DNA of 64,000 bases, taken from positions 1,207,533 through 1,271,532 of the forward strand of contig NZ_FNJH01000001.1 in assembly GCF_900103225.1 (NCBI RefSeq), in the 5' to 3' direction. The position numbers and the translations under genes were made by a program. The DNA is from Pseudomonas congelans (lineage in GTDB: Bacteria; Pseudomonadota; Gammaproteobacteria; Pseudomonadales; Pseudomonadaceae). Position 1 is the stretch's first letter. The number at the start of each line of letters is the position of its first letter. This document shows positions 1 through 7,944 of the stretch, one piece after another. The notes beneath the pieces are model-generated. The model made no database searches and was not told the origin of the DNA. It saw only the letters and a list, made by a program, of their open reading frames with translations.

Positions 1-324
1 CGAAGAATCCAGTTTCACGCCGACCAGCGCTCGCGCATCGAGGCCGAAACCCACCGGCCCCTGGGTAAAGCCGGACTCCGCATTCATGATGAAGCCCTGC
101 GCCCACTCCCGAGTCGCAGTCTTGGCGCCCTCATCCTTGTAATCGCGGTCCATGTAATAGTTGCGCAGCGTCAGGGTGCCATGGCTGTCATCCAGAAAAC
201 CCTGCGCCTGTGCAGGATCGGGGATGGCACTGATACCCAGCAGGCCCAGCGCGAGGCCGTAACGTTTTCCACAAAAAAAGGGAGCTGACACAGCGCTTGC
301 TGCATCATGAGCGAGCTTTGGCAT
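1..324 (-). CDS. OprD-family outer-membrane porin, N-terminal part (cut by window edge)
   Basis: The translation starts at an ATG and gives a signal peptide (hydrophobic stretch GLALGLLGISAIP, then a probable AQA cleavage site). The mature start reads GFLDDSHGTLTLRNYY, followed by DARALVGVKLDSS, which is the typical N-terminus of the Pseudomonas OprD/OpdK porins for small carboxylates and aromatics. About 108 codons are present; the rest lies off the left edge. It is divergent from the MFS gene at 655 and shares its kind of leader: the 5-prime untranslated region carries a run of AAC repeats. Together they suggest an outer-plus-inner membrane uptake pair for an aromatic acid. The family is clear; the substrate is inferred from context. 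Confidence 0.85.
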   Translation of the reverse strand, partial: MPKLAHDAASAVSAPFFCGKRYGLALGLLGISAIPDPAQAQGFLDDSHGTLTLRNYYMDRDYKDEGAKTATREWAQGFIMNAESGFTQGPVGFGLDARALVGVKLDSS

Positions 325-336
325 GTTCGATGTCCA

Positions 337-354
337 CTTATTGTTGTTGTTTTT
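337..354 (-). promoter_or_regulatory. CA motif (Crc/Hfq target) in porin leader
   Basis: On the minus strand this reads AAAAACAACAACAATAAG and lies about 12 nt before the ATG, over the ribosome-binding region. It matches the AAnAAnAA consensus bound by Hfq with Crc in Pseudomonas catabolite repression. Confidence 0.65.
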
Positions 355-625
355 GGAGTCGGCCCGGCGCATGACTGCAGGTCCGTGAGCAGAGAATTGA
401 AAGATTCCGCAGCTGCGTCAATCCAGAGTGATCGATAATCGAACATTAATATTATTAACCACTTTATCAAGCCCTCAATATTCCGCCGCTAACTCAATGT
501 TTTCAAAAGACTAAGTGCGGTATTTCACGATTATTTAGGCCACATTCACTTTTTAGTTATTTTTGTTACCTTGATGAACACCTGTCACAACGCCTCGTCT
601 GGCGCTCGGGAACAGGCTCTTCGTC

Positions 626-640
626 ACAACAAAAACAACA
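626..640 (+). promoter_or_regulatory. CA motif (Crc/Hfq target) in MFS leader
   Basis: ACAACAAAAACAACA lies directly before the GAGG Shine-Dalgarno of the transporter gene, the position where Hfq/Crc blocks translation in pseudomonads. Confidence 0.65.
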
Positions 641-654
641 ATGAGGCTTGCCCC

Positions 655-1875
655 ATGAACACTCCGTTACGTCGATCGACGTTGACCATTGTCTTGTGTT
701 TTATCGTTGCGCTCATCGAAGGCTTCGACCTGCAGGCTGCCGGAACGGCGGCCGCCGGATTGCGTCAGACCTTCGCCCTTGATCCGAAAATGATGGGCTG
801 GGTATTCAGCGCCGGAATCATCGGGCTGCTGCCTGGAGCGTTCTTTGGCGGGTGGATTGCCGATCGCATCGGGCGCAAGAAGATTCTGGTGAGCGCAGTG
901 CTGTTGTTCGGGGTCTTTTCGCTGTGCACTGCGTATGTCGAGAGCTTTTCCGGCCTGTTGCTGGTGCGCTTCATGACCGGCCTGGGCCTGGGGGCAGCGC
1001 TGCCCAACCTGATTGCCCTGTGCGCCGAAGCCGCAAGCGAACGTCACCGCGGCTTGGCCATCAGCGTCATGTACGCAGGCGTTCCGTTGGGCGGTGCCCT
1101 GGCGGCGGCGGTGGCCATGTTCACCAGCGAGCACTGGCAAACCACGTTCATCATCGGCGGTCTGGTGCCGCTGCTGGTGGCTCCGCTGATGATCCTGTTG
1201 CTGCCCGAGTCCAGCGCCTTCAAACAGCAGACCAGCGCCGGCAGCGTTCGGCACTCAAGCGCCACTGCGTTGTTCGGCGAAGGCCGGGCTCGCACAACGC
1301 TGGCCTTGTGGCTCGGCTATTTCTTCACCCTGACCGTGATGTACATGCTGCTCAACTGGCTGCCTTCACTGCTGATCGGTCAGGGTTTCAGCAAACCGCA
1401 GGCGGGCATGGTGCAGATGCTGTTCAACATCGGCGGTGCACTGGGCTCGCTGCTGGGCGGGCTGTTGCTCGATCGCTGCAATGGCATCAAGGTTGTGCTG
1501 TTCGTCTATGCCGGCTTGCTCGCGGCGCTGGCAGGCGTGGGTCTGTCGGTCGGTATCGTAACGATGGGCATTGCCGGGTTTGCAGCCGGGGTGTTTGTCA
1601 TCGCTGCACAGTTGGTGCTGTATGCGCTGGCCCCGCCCTCCTACCCGACCTCGGTACGCGCCACCGGCGTGGGTGCTGCAGTGGCCATCGGCCGTCTTGG
1701 TTCGGTCGCCGGTCCTTTGGCGGCCGGACAACTGCTGGGCGCTGGCGCAGGAACAGCCGGCGTGCTGCTGGCCACCTCGCCAGGCCTGGTGATTGCCGCA
1801 CTGGCGGCGATCACGGTGCTGTCCAGGTCGGTCGTTCTCGAAAAGCGTGAGCTAAAGGCTGCAGAGTCGAGCTGA
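655..1875 (+). CDS. MFS transporter, aromatic acid:H+ symporter (AAHS) type, MhpT-like
   Basis: A 406-residue inner-membrane permease with about 12 hydrophobic segments. It has the MFS loop 2-3 signature GGWIADRIGRKK near residue 70 and a second GGLLLDRCNG loop near residue 280. The N-terminal IVALIEGFDLQAAG is the aspartate-bearing first helix of AAHS carriers such as MhpT and PcaK, which import aromatic or phenylpropanoid acids with protons. I chose the ATG at 655 because GAGG lies 8 nt upstream; an upstream ATG at 571 would put the CA-rich leader inside the protein. It is divergent from the porin and faces a hydroxycinnamyl oxidation cluster, so a lignin-derived substrate is likely but not shown. 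Confidence 0.88.
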   Translation: MNTPLRRSTLTIVLCFIVALIEGFDLQAAGTAAAGLRQTFALDPKMMGWVFSAGIIGLLPGAFFGGWIADRIGRKKILVSAVLLFGVFSLCTAYVESFSGLLLVRFMTGLGLGAALPNLIALCAEAASERHRGLAISVMYAGVPLGGALAAAVAMFTSEHWQTTFIIGGLVPLLVAPLMILLLPESSAFKQQTSAGSVRHSSATALFGEGRARTTLALWLGYFFTLTVMYMLLNWLPSLLIGQGFSKPQAGMVQMLFNIGGALGSLLGGLLLDRCNGIKVVLFVYAGLLAALAGVGLSVGIVTMGIAGFAAGVFVIAAQLVLYALAPPSYPTSVRATGVGAAVAIGRLGSVAGPLAAGQLLGAGAGTAGVLLATSPGLVIAALAAITVLSRSVVLEKRELKAAESS

Positions 1876-1911
1876 TCAGATCGCTATGCCATCGTCCCCA
1901 CGCTCTGCACC

Positions 1912-2470
1912 CACAGTCATGCACACGTCGTGTGGGAGCGAGCTTGCTCGCGAAGAGGTCGGTACAGCCTCCAGAAATAGAGCGTTTGGACTAACGTCTT
2001 TGTGAGCTATGCGGATCGCAGTGAGCGCTGCGCGTGGGAATGCAGTTTGTGACGCTCCGCGTCACACAGCGGTTTTTCGTTGTCAGATGGATTGGGGTTC
2101 GGCTCAGGTTACCTTTTCGCCCCTCGGCGAGTTACTTTGATGGGGCAAAGTAACCAACCCCCCCCCTGGCTCCGTTTCCGGCCCGACTTCGTCGGGTTCC
2201 TTCGCCCTGTCACTGATCCGGGGGTCGCCGCAACGGGCCCTCCATGGCCCGGTGCGGCTAGCCTGGCGTCCTGCCAGGCTACCCCCGGATCAGCGCCAGG
2301 ACTCAGCCGTCACTTACGTCGCACTCTGCGTCGTCAGTGCCATCGCGATCGAAAAGCCCTTCTATGGCAGCGGCTAACGGCAAGTCATGCTGTTGCGCCG
2401 CATCTGAGAGGTGTGACGCAAAGCGTCACGAACTGCGTTCCAACGCGGAGCGTTGGAACGATAGTCAAAA
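1912..2470. repeat. Intergenic palindrome cluster (REP/BIME-like) with no gene
   Basis: The roughly 600 bp between the MFS gene and the next gene contains no convincing gene. It holds stem-loops: GCGAGC-TT-GCTCGC at 1938-1951 (the common Pseudomonas REP core), GTGACGC-TCC-GCGTCAC at 2049-2065, GTGACGC-AAA-GCGTCAC at 2413-2429 and GTTCCAACGC-GGA-GCGTTGGAAC at 2437-2459. The stretch 2080-2400 resembles a widely repeated Pseudomonas intergenic sequence that is often mis-called as a gene. The GTGACGC palindrome recurs in the array at the right end of the window. Confidence 0.75.
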
Positions 2471-2482
2471 CAGTCTCATGCC

Positions 2483-3430
2483 TTACAGCTTGTGCAGAAA
2501 ATTCAGCACCAGCTTGTTACCTTCGGTGCGGTTTTCCGCGCCCTGTTCGAAGTAACTATTGACCGTCAGCACGTTCTCCTTGTTGAAGGCATACAGCAGG
2601 CCCGGGCCGATAGCCCAGACCTTTTCCTTGCGACCACTGACATCATGACCGTCCACCTGGGTGTCCGTGAACTGCTTGAGCCAGTAACCGTTGAGCCCCA
2701 GCGAGAGTTGCTCGTTAACCGCGTACTGCAACGTCAGGTTGGCGTGCAGGGCCTGCCCTGCCTGCGTATCGGAAACATTGCCGAACCCGGCTTGCGGGTC
2801 ATCATTCTTGCCGTTCCACAAATACATGAAACGCCCGCTGGCCGACCATTTCGGCGAGAACCAGTAAGTCGCGGCGTAGTACGGGTTGAACGACCAGAAA
2901 TTGCTGCCGGGATTGATCGAACGATTGCGATCGTAGGCGCCGACCGGAATCGCAATGTCCGCCTCGATACGCTGGGTCAGCAACGGGCTGCCATCGGCAC
3001 GGGTGATTGTCGGCAATTGCAGAAACGGGCCGATGACCAGATCGCCGAAACCGGCGCGCGAACTCAGGGCGGTGTTGTCCAGACCGTCATCCACGTCGAC
3101 ATGCGCCAGCGACGTGTTGATCGCGGTAATACCCGGCATGGCACCGTTGGCCAATGGCTGACCGACGTAGATGATCTGCGTGGTCACCGCCAGGACATCC
3201 ACATCCTGTTTGGGAAGTTGCAGTTTGTCGCCATTCACATCATTGAAGCGATTGGCCTTGGCATAGTTCAGATACTCCTCCAGATACCAGCCCGGGCCTG
3301 CAGGCGCCGGGGATCCATCGTAGAAGCTGGTGTTGCCCAGATTGAGGCCGGGCAAGTCATAGGCGTATGCAGTCGATGACAAGGCGATGAATGATACGGT
3401 CGCAACGGTACGCAAGACTGACTTGGGCAT
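2483..3430 (-). CDS. Phenol-degradation MetA/SphA-like outer-membrane protein
   Basis: About 315 residues from the ATG at 3430, which has an AGGA ribosome site 9 nt upstream. An N-terminal signal peptide (VATVSFIALSSTAYA) precedes a mature part that begins YDLPGLNLG and is rich in alternating aromatic beta strands, such as NFWSFNPYYAATYWFSP. It ends in an aromatic-poor but barrel-like strand, LVLNFLHKL. This is the pattern of the MetA/SphA family found next to aromatic degradation genes, thought to be an outer-membrane channel for hydrophobic aromatics. It is last in the minus-strand set aldehyde dehydrogenase, CalA, this gene, with an 84-bp gap carrying a CA motif. The family call is good; transport of the pathway substrate is inferred. 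Confidence 0.8.
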   Translation of the reverse strand: MPKSVLRTVATVSFIALSSTAYAYDLPGLNLGNTSFYDGSPAPAGPGWYLEEYLNYAKANRFNDVNGDKLQLPKQDVDVLAVTTQIIYVGQPLANGAMPGITAINTSLAHVDVDDGLDNTALSSRAGFGDLVIGPFLQLPTITRADGSPLLTQRIEADIAIPVGAYDRNRSINPGSNFWSFNPYYAATYWFSPKWSASGRFMYLWNGKNDDPQAGFGNVSDTQAGQALHANLTLQYAVNEQLSLGLNGYWLKQFTDTQVDGHDVSGRKEKVWAIGPGLLYAFNKENVLTVNSYFEQGAENRTEGNKLVLNFLHKL

Positions 3431-3445
3431 CTTGTGATTCCTGTA

Positions 3446-3463
3446 CTTATTGTTGTTGTTTTC
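3446..3463 (-). promoter_or_regulatory. CA motif (Crc/Hfq target) before MetA-like gene
   Basis: On the minus strand this reads GAAAACAACAACAATAAG, about 15 nt before the start codon, matching AAnAAnAA. It is nearly identical to the motif before the porin gene. Confidence 0.65.
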
Positions 3464-3514
3464 AAGAGCCCCGACGCCACGAACGCGTCGCCGGGGTTGC
3501 AACACGTGCAGCCA

Positions 3515-4282
3515 TTACACGTAGGAGGCGGCCAACCCTCCATCCACCGGCAAGTTGACACCGTTGATCCAGCGCGAGGCGTCGGAACACAGAAACGCAA
3601 TCACCTCGGCCACCTCATCGGCCAGCGCAGGACGCTTCATATGCAGGCCATCACGAGCAACCCGCTCCTGGCCAACCATGCTGACAAAGTCTCCCAGAAT
3701 CGGCGTGAACACCGGTCCCGGTGCGACGCAGTTGACGCGTACCGAATGATCGCGAAACCATTCCTGCGACTGCTTGAAGCTCCAGACGATCAGCGCCTCC
3801 TTGAAATACTGGTAGCAGGTTTCATGGGCGACCGGATTGGCCACCAGCCACTCCTGCCCTTCGCCGTAGCTTTCAGTGGCGGCCAGCGCCTTGTGCAACT
3901 CCAGCCTTTCCGGCCACTGCGAACCGAGTATCGACGCCACATTGACGATGCTGCCGCCCGGCGCGATGCGCGGCAGCAGGCGCTGGGTCAGGTGGCGCAG
4001 CCCGAGGTAATTGACCTGGGCGACCGCCTGAACGGGCGCTGTGCCGGGCACACCGGCGATGTTGCACAGGCCGTCGATCTGCTTGGGCAAGCGCTCGATC
4101 AACGCATCGATACTGACTGGATCGGCAAGGTCCACCTGGAAGAAACTGTCCACGGTCAGTTGCGGTTCGTGACGATCGATGCCGATCACTCGGGCACCCT
4201 GGAAGCGTGCCACACGTGCCAGCTCAGCGCCGATGCCGGATGACACGCCAGTGACGATCAGTGTTTTGTTATTCAGGTTCAT
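3515..4282 (-). CDS. calA: Coniferyl-alcohol dehydrogenase (SDR family)
   Basis: A 255-residue short-chain dehydrogenase with the NAD-binding GVSSGIG at residues 12-18, CNIAG near 75, catalytic Ser117 and the Tyr157-x3-Lys161 pair. The segments CNIAGVPGTA, VNYLGL, CYQYFKEALIVWS and RWINGVNLPVDGGLA are, from memory, very close to CalA of the eugenol-degrading Pseudomonas HR199, which oxidises coniferyl alcohol to coniferyl aldehyde. I prefer the ATG at 4282 over the GTG at 4288 because it aligns with the usual family start. The aldehyde dehydrogenase upstream on the same strand would take the aldehyde to ferulic or a related acid. Confidence 0.85.
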   Translation of the reverse strand: MNLNNKTLIVTGVSSGIGAELARVARFQGARVIGIDRHEPQLTVDSFFQVDLADPVSIDALIERLPKQIDGLCNIAGVPGTAPVQAVAQVNYLGLRHLTQRLLPRIAPGGSIVNVASILGSQWPERLELHKALAATESYGEGQEWLVANPVAHETCYQYFKEALIVWSFKQSQEWFRDHSVRVNCVAPGPVFTPILGDFVSMVGQERVARDGLHMKRPALADEVAEVIAFLCSDASRWINGVNLPVDGGLAASYV

Positions 4283-4293
4283 AGTCACGCGCT

Positions 4294-4307
4294 CTTATTG
4301 TTGTTGG
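4294..4307 (-). promoter_or_regulatory. CA motif (Crc/Hfq target) before calA
   Basis: On the minus strand this reads CCAACAACAATAAG just upstream of the calA start, the same element as before the neighbouring genes. Confidence 0.6.
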
Positions 4308-4368
4308 ATCACGTTTTGCTGTTGAATCAAATCACTTGTTGCGATGAAGCGTGGAATATCAGTCCGAC

Positions 4369-5850
4369 TCAGAATGGATAGGCCGGCGCCTGGTTCTTCA
4401 CCGTCACCCACTGCCATTGGCTGTACTCATCCCAGTCCGACGGGCTGCCAGCGCTGCTACCGTTGCCCGACGCACCACGCCCGCCGAACGAGTTGACACA
4501 CTCATCGGCCACCGTCTGATCGTTGATGTGCAACATGCCGCACCTGAGTCGGTCGCCAAGCGCCGTTGCGCGGCCGATGTCCGGGGAAATCACTGCAGCC
4601 GCCAAGCCATACTCGGAACGATTGGCCAGTTCGATGGCTTCTTCATCCGTGGAAAAACTGACCACCACGGCCACCGGGCCAAAAATCTCTTCGTCGAATG
4701 CACGCATGCCGGGTTTAACGCCGCTGAGCACAGTCGGTCGATAGAACAGGCCTTCATACTCGCCACCGGTTTCCAGTCGCGCGCCGGCCTGCAGGCTGTC
4801 ACTGACCACCTGATGGACATGCTGCAACTGCCGTTTGTTGATCAGCGGCCCCAGAGCAGCCTCACCGCGTGCCGCGTTACCCACCGTCAGCGCCCGCGCC
4901 TTGTCCGCCAGCTTGCGGGTCAGCTCGGCGGCAATGGATTCGTGCACCAGGATCAGCCCGGTGGCCATGCAGATCTGCCCCTGGTGCAGCCAGGCACCAA
5001 ACGCCGCGTTGCTGGCGGCCAGATCAAGGTCGGCGTCCTCGAGAATCACCAGCGGATTCTTGCCGCCCAGCTCCAGCGACACTTTCTTCAGGTTGCGACC
5101 CGCAGCCTCGGCAACCTTGCGCCCGGCCCCGGTCGAGCCGGTGAAGGTGATCATCTGCACGTTGGTGTCGCGGCACAGCGCTTCGCCGGCATCGGCCGAA
5201 CCCGGCAGGACGTGCAACAGCCCTTTGGGCAGGCCGGCCTCTTCGAACAGCCGGGCGATCAGGAAACCGCCGCTGATCGGCGTTTGTGGATCGGGCTTGA
5301 GCACTACGGCATTGCCGGCAGCAAGGGCCGGAGCGACCGAGCGCAGAGAAAGCACCAAGGGAAAATTGAATGGCGAAATCACCCCCACCACGCCGTGCGC
5401 GACACGCCGCGCATAGGACAGACGCCCGGCCTGACTCGGCAGTATCAGGCCATGACCATGAGCCTGCGACAGCATGCCCGCAGCCTGACGCAACAACACG
5501 ATGGTCTCGTTTACTTCGTGCTGACCCTTGTGCAGGCTGCCGCCGGTCTCGCGGGCGACGTACAGGGCCAGTTCATCGAACGCACAGACCGCATGATCGG
5601 CGGCCAGAAGAAATATGTCGGCCTTTTCGCGCGGCCCCAGCGCCGCCCAGGCAGGTTGAGCCAGCGCGGCTTCACGGCAGGCAACGGCGATGTCTGCAGC
5701 ATCGGCCATGGCGGTGTTCATCAACAGCTCGCCGGTCGCAGGCTCGATGACGGGCAATGAAGGAGACGAGGAAGGAATCCAGTCGCCATTGAAAACGCAT
5801 TCGGCTTCAATCGCGCGTTGCAACAGAGGGGTGCCATCAGACGCTGACAT
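4369..5850 (-). CDS. Aromatic aldehyde dehydrogenase (benzaldehyde/coniferyl-aldehyde type)
   Basis: A 493-residue NAD(P)-dependent aldehyde dehydrogenase. It has the FTGS nucleotide-binding motif at about 236-239, the general base Glu260 in LELGGKNP and the nucleophile Cys294 in GQICMATG. The C-terminal NSFGGRGASGNGSSAG motif is typical of the benzaldehyde dehydrogenases AreC/XylC. The start at 5850 is supported by CGGAG 9-13 nt upstream. It is first in the minus-strand group and is preceded by a sigma54 promoter. Beside CalA it probably oxidises coniferyl aldehyde, but benzaldehyde or vanillin would fit the family equally. Confidence 0.85.
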   Translation of the reverse strand: MSASDGTPLLQRAIEAECVFNGDWIPSSSPSLPVIEPATGELLMNTAMADAADIAVACREAALAQPAWAALGPREKADIFLLAADHAVCAFDELALYVARETGGSLHKGQHEVNETIVLLRQAAGMLSQAHGHGLILPSQAGRLSYARRVAHGVVGVISPFNFPLVLSLRSVAPALAAGNAVVLKPDPQTPISGGFLIARLFEEAGLPKGLLHVLPGSADAGEALCRDTNVQMITFTGSTGAGRKVAEAAGRNLKKVSLELGGKNPLVILEDADLDLAASNAAFGAWLHQGQICMATGLILVHESIAAELTRKLADKARALTVGNAARGEAALGPLINKRQLQHVHQVVSDSLQAGARLETGGEYEGLFYRPTVLSGVKPGMRAFDEEIFGPVAVVVSFSTDEEAIELANRSEYGLAAAVISPDIGRATALGDRLRCGMLHINDQTVADECVNSFGGRGASGNGSSAGSPSDWDEYSQWQWVTVKNQAPAYPF

Positions 5851-5863
5851 ATTGAGACTCCGG

Positions 5864-5876
5864 CTTTTATGGTTGT
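5864..5876 (-). promoter_or_regulatory. Weak CA motif before the aldehyde dehydrogenase
   Basis: ACAACCATAAAAG on the minus strand partly matches AAnAAnAA. It is the weakest of the five in this block. Confidence 0.35.
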
Positions 5877-5925
5877 AATCGCGTGTCCCATTTGTCATGG
5901 GAAGCATGCGCCGTACGTACGTCAG

Positions 5926-5941
5926 AGCAAAGGCTGTGCCG
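5926..5941 (-). promoter_or_regulatory. Sigma54 (-24/-12) promoter for the aldehyde dehydrogenase-calA group
   Basis: The minus strand reads CGGCACAGCCTTTGCT. The invariant GG and GC are exactly 10 nt apart, and the -12 half is a perfect TTGCT. Transcription would begin about 60 nt before the aldehyde dehydrogenase ATG. The divergent neighbour encodes a sigma54 activator, which supports the call. Confidence 0.8.
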
Positions 5942-6051
5942 GGATTGTAATCCGGCCATCATGTCATCACTCAACCGCTTTGGGACAAGGGTTTGCGACG
6001 ACGTCGCTGAAACGTCGGGTACCCTCATGGGGAAACTCTACGCGGACACGC

Positions 6052-6067
6052 TTGTTCATTTGATGAA
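6052..6067. promoter_or_regulatory. XylR/DmpR-like upstream activating sequence
   Basis: TTGTTCATTTGATGAA matches the XylR/DmpR palindrome TTGATCAATTGATCAA at 13 of 16 positions. It lies about 120 bp upstream of the -24 element, the usual enhancer distance. Confidence 0.6.
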
Positions 6068-6080
6068 GTTATGTTTATTA

Positions 6081-6109
6081 ATCAAGCTTCGACTTGATCA
6101 TTTCGACCA
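6081..6109. promoter_or_regulatory. Second candidate activator site (inverted repeat)
   Basis: ATCAAG-N6-CTTGAT at 6081-6098 is a perfect 6-bp inverted repeat, overlapped by a weaker TTGATCA half site at 6094. It lies 27-30 bp from the first site and in the leader of the activator gene, so it may also mediate autoregulation. Confidence 0.5.
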
Positions 6110-6130
6110 TTGCCCGGCCGAGGTCCAACA

Positions 6131-7894
6131 ATGAATAACCCTCACTGCGAGTTGCCCGATCACAGCGTCCCCACCGAGCATTTTTCGCCTCGCGGCGACA
6201 GCAGTCAGACACACGCAGGCGATTCGCCAACCGCCGAGGAATTGACCGGTTGCCTGTTCTTCTCGCCTGACGACGGGCGCATCTGGCTCAATGACCAGCG
6301 GATGTTGCTGCTGCACACCTCATCGTTCGGCACCCTGCGCCGCGAAATCATCGAACGGCTGGGCCAGGAACAGGCGCGCGGGATGTTCACCCGTGCCGGG
6401 TATCTGTCTGGCGCGCGTGACGCCCGATTGATTCGCGAACGCTGGCCACAGGCTGACGCCTCCTCGGCGTTTCGTGCCGGTACGCACTTGCATACTCTGG
6501 AAGGCATGACCAAGGTCGAGCCGCTGCACTTCAAATTCGACGCCGAGTCAGGGTTCTATGAGGGGGAGTTTCTCTGGCATCACTCCTGCGAAGCCGACGA
6601 GCATGTCGCGGCCTATGGTGTCGGCCAGGATCCGGTGTGCTGGACCGAAATCGGCTACGCCATCGGTTTTGTCAGCGGCCTGTTCGGGCAGATGGTGATC
6701 TTTCGTGAAGTGGAATGTCGGGGCATGGGGCATGCGAGCTGCCGTGTGGTCGGCAAGACCTCGGAACAATGGGGCGATGTCGAGCGCGACCTGAGCTACC
6801 TGAGAGCGGTCAACTCACCTGTTCCAGTGCAAACAGCGCCGGCGCCAGCGGCGACCCATGAGGCAAGCCCAGCGGCCGGCACCGACCAGCCGCTGGTCGG
6901 CGCAAGCGCGGCCTTCAATGCTGCCACTCAGGCGTTACAGCGGGTGGCGATGACCCCGGCAACCGTATTGATCAGTGGCGAGTCCGGAGTCGGCAAGGAA
7001 ATGTTCGCCCGCCAGTTGCACCAGCTCAGCCGCAACCGCGAAGGCCCGTTCGTGGCACTCAACTGCGCAGCCATCCCCGACAACCTTGTCGAGGCCGAGC
7101 TGTTCGGTGTGGAGCGAGGGGCTTATACCGGCGCGACACACTCCAGACCGGGGCGTTTCGAGCGCGCCAACGACGGCACGCTGTTCCTGGACGAGATCAC
7201 CTCCCTGAGCCTTGCCGGGCAAAGCAAGCTGCTGCGCGCCTTGCAGGAACGGGAGATCGAGCGCGTTGGGGGTGTGCACGGCATCAAGGTCAACGTTCGA
7301 GTGGTGGCGGCGACCAACGTCGACCTGCGTAAGGCGGTGGCCGATGGCGACTTCCGTGAAGACCTGTTCTATCGCCTTAATGTCTACCCGATCGCCTTGC
7401 CGCCGTTGCGCGAGCGCCGCGATGACATTCCGCTGCTGATCAATTTCTTTCTCAAGCGGTTCTGTCTGGAGTACGGCAGGACGCCGGCCGGATTGACCAT
7501 GCGCGCGTTGAAAACCCTGCTGGGTTATGACTTTGCCGGGAATGTGCGTGAATTGCAGAACCTGATCGAGCGCGGCCTGATTGCCAGTGATGAAGGCCAG
7601 GCCATCGATCTGGTGCATATTTTCCGCAACGAGTCGCTACCGCCGGATACCTACTCGCTGAATCACCACGGCGCGCTGCGTCAGGCATCGGTTGCGAACG
7701 CACAGCAGGCACCTGCGGCCGCGCTGCTGGATTCCCTTAATCAGCCGGATCAGACGTTCTCCATCGACGACCTCGAACAGCGCCTGATTCACGAAGCGCT
7801 GGAGAGGAGCGAAGGCAACCTGGCGGCCGCCTCGCGCTTGCTGGGCCTGAGCCGCGCCCAGTTTGCCTATCGCCTGAAAAAGCATCAGCCCTGA
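6131..7894 (+). CDS. Sigma54-dependent aromatic-responsive activator (XylR/DmpR/AreR family)
   Basis: 587 residues. The XylR-type sensor spans about 40-140, followed by a V4R region (about 145-205) with the metal-type CRGMGHASC motif. A Pro/Ala linker leads to the AAA+ domain: Walker A GESGVGKE at 283-290, the sigma54-contact loop GAYTGA at 330-335 and Walker B LFLDEI near 351. The C-terminal Fis-type helix-turn-helix ends [24 protein letters not shown]. The start at 6131 has GAGG 7 nt upstream. In this family the sensor binds the aromatic effector directly and frees the ATPase. Its obvious target is the divergent sigma54 promoter of the aldehyde dehydrogenase group. An alcohol or aldehyde of the pathway is the likely effector (inference). 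Confidence 0.92.
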   Translation: MNNPHCELPDHSVPTEHFSPRGDSSQTHAGDSPTAEELTGCLFFSPDDGRIWLNDQRMLLLHTSSFGTLRREIIERLGQEQARGMFTRAGYLSGARDARLIRERWPQADASSAFRAGTHLHTLEGMTKVEPLHFKFDAESGFYEGEFLWHHSCEADEHVAAYGVGQDPVCWTEIGYAIGFVSGLFGQMVIFREVECRGMGHASCRVVGKTSEQWGDVERDLSYLRAVNSPVPVQTAPAPAATHEASPAAGTDQPLVGASAAFNAATQALQRVAMTPATVLISGESGVGKEMFARQLHQLSRNREGPFVALNCAAIPDNLVEAELFGVERGAYTGATHSRPGRFERANDGTLFLDEITSLSLAGQSKLLRALQEREIERVGGVHGIKVNVRVVAATNVDLRKAVADGDFREDLFYRLNVYPIALPPLRERRDDIPLLINFFLKRFCLEYGRTPAGLTMRALKTLLGYDFAGNVRELQNLIERGLIASDEGQAIDLVHIFRNESLPPDTYSLNHHGALRQASVANAQQAPAAALLDSLNQPDQTFSIDDLEQRLIHEALERSEGNLAAASRLLGLSRAQFAYRLKKHQP

Positions 7895-7944
7895 ACACCG
7901 CGATTAGCCGGTAACACGCAGCCAGTACGGCTGCGCGTGACACC

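Noticed and set aside
2080..2562. Plus-strand open frame beginning MSDGLGFGSGYLFAPRR
   Set aside because: It reads through intergenic palindromes and resembles a sequence repeated across Pseudomonas genomes and often mis-annotated; no ribosome site or conserved product.
4351..5760. Long plus-strand open frame of 469 codons
   Set aside because: Antisense shadow of the aldehyde dehydrogenase; composition and residues follow the codon pattern of the real gene on the other strand.
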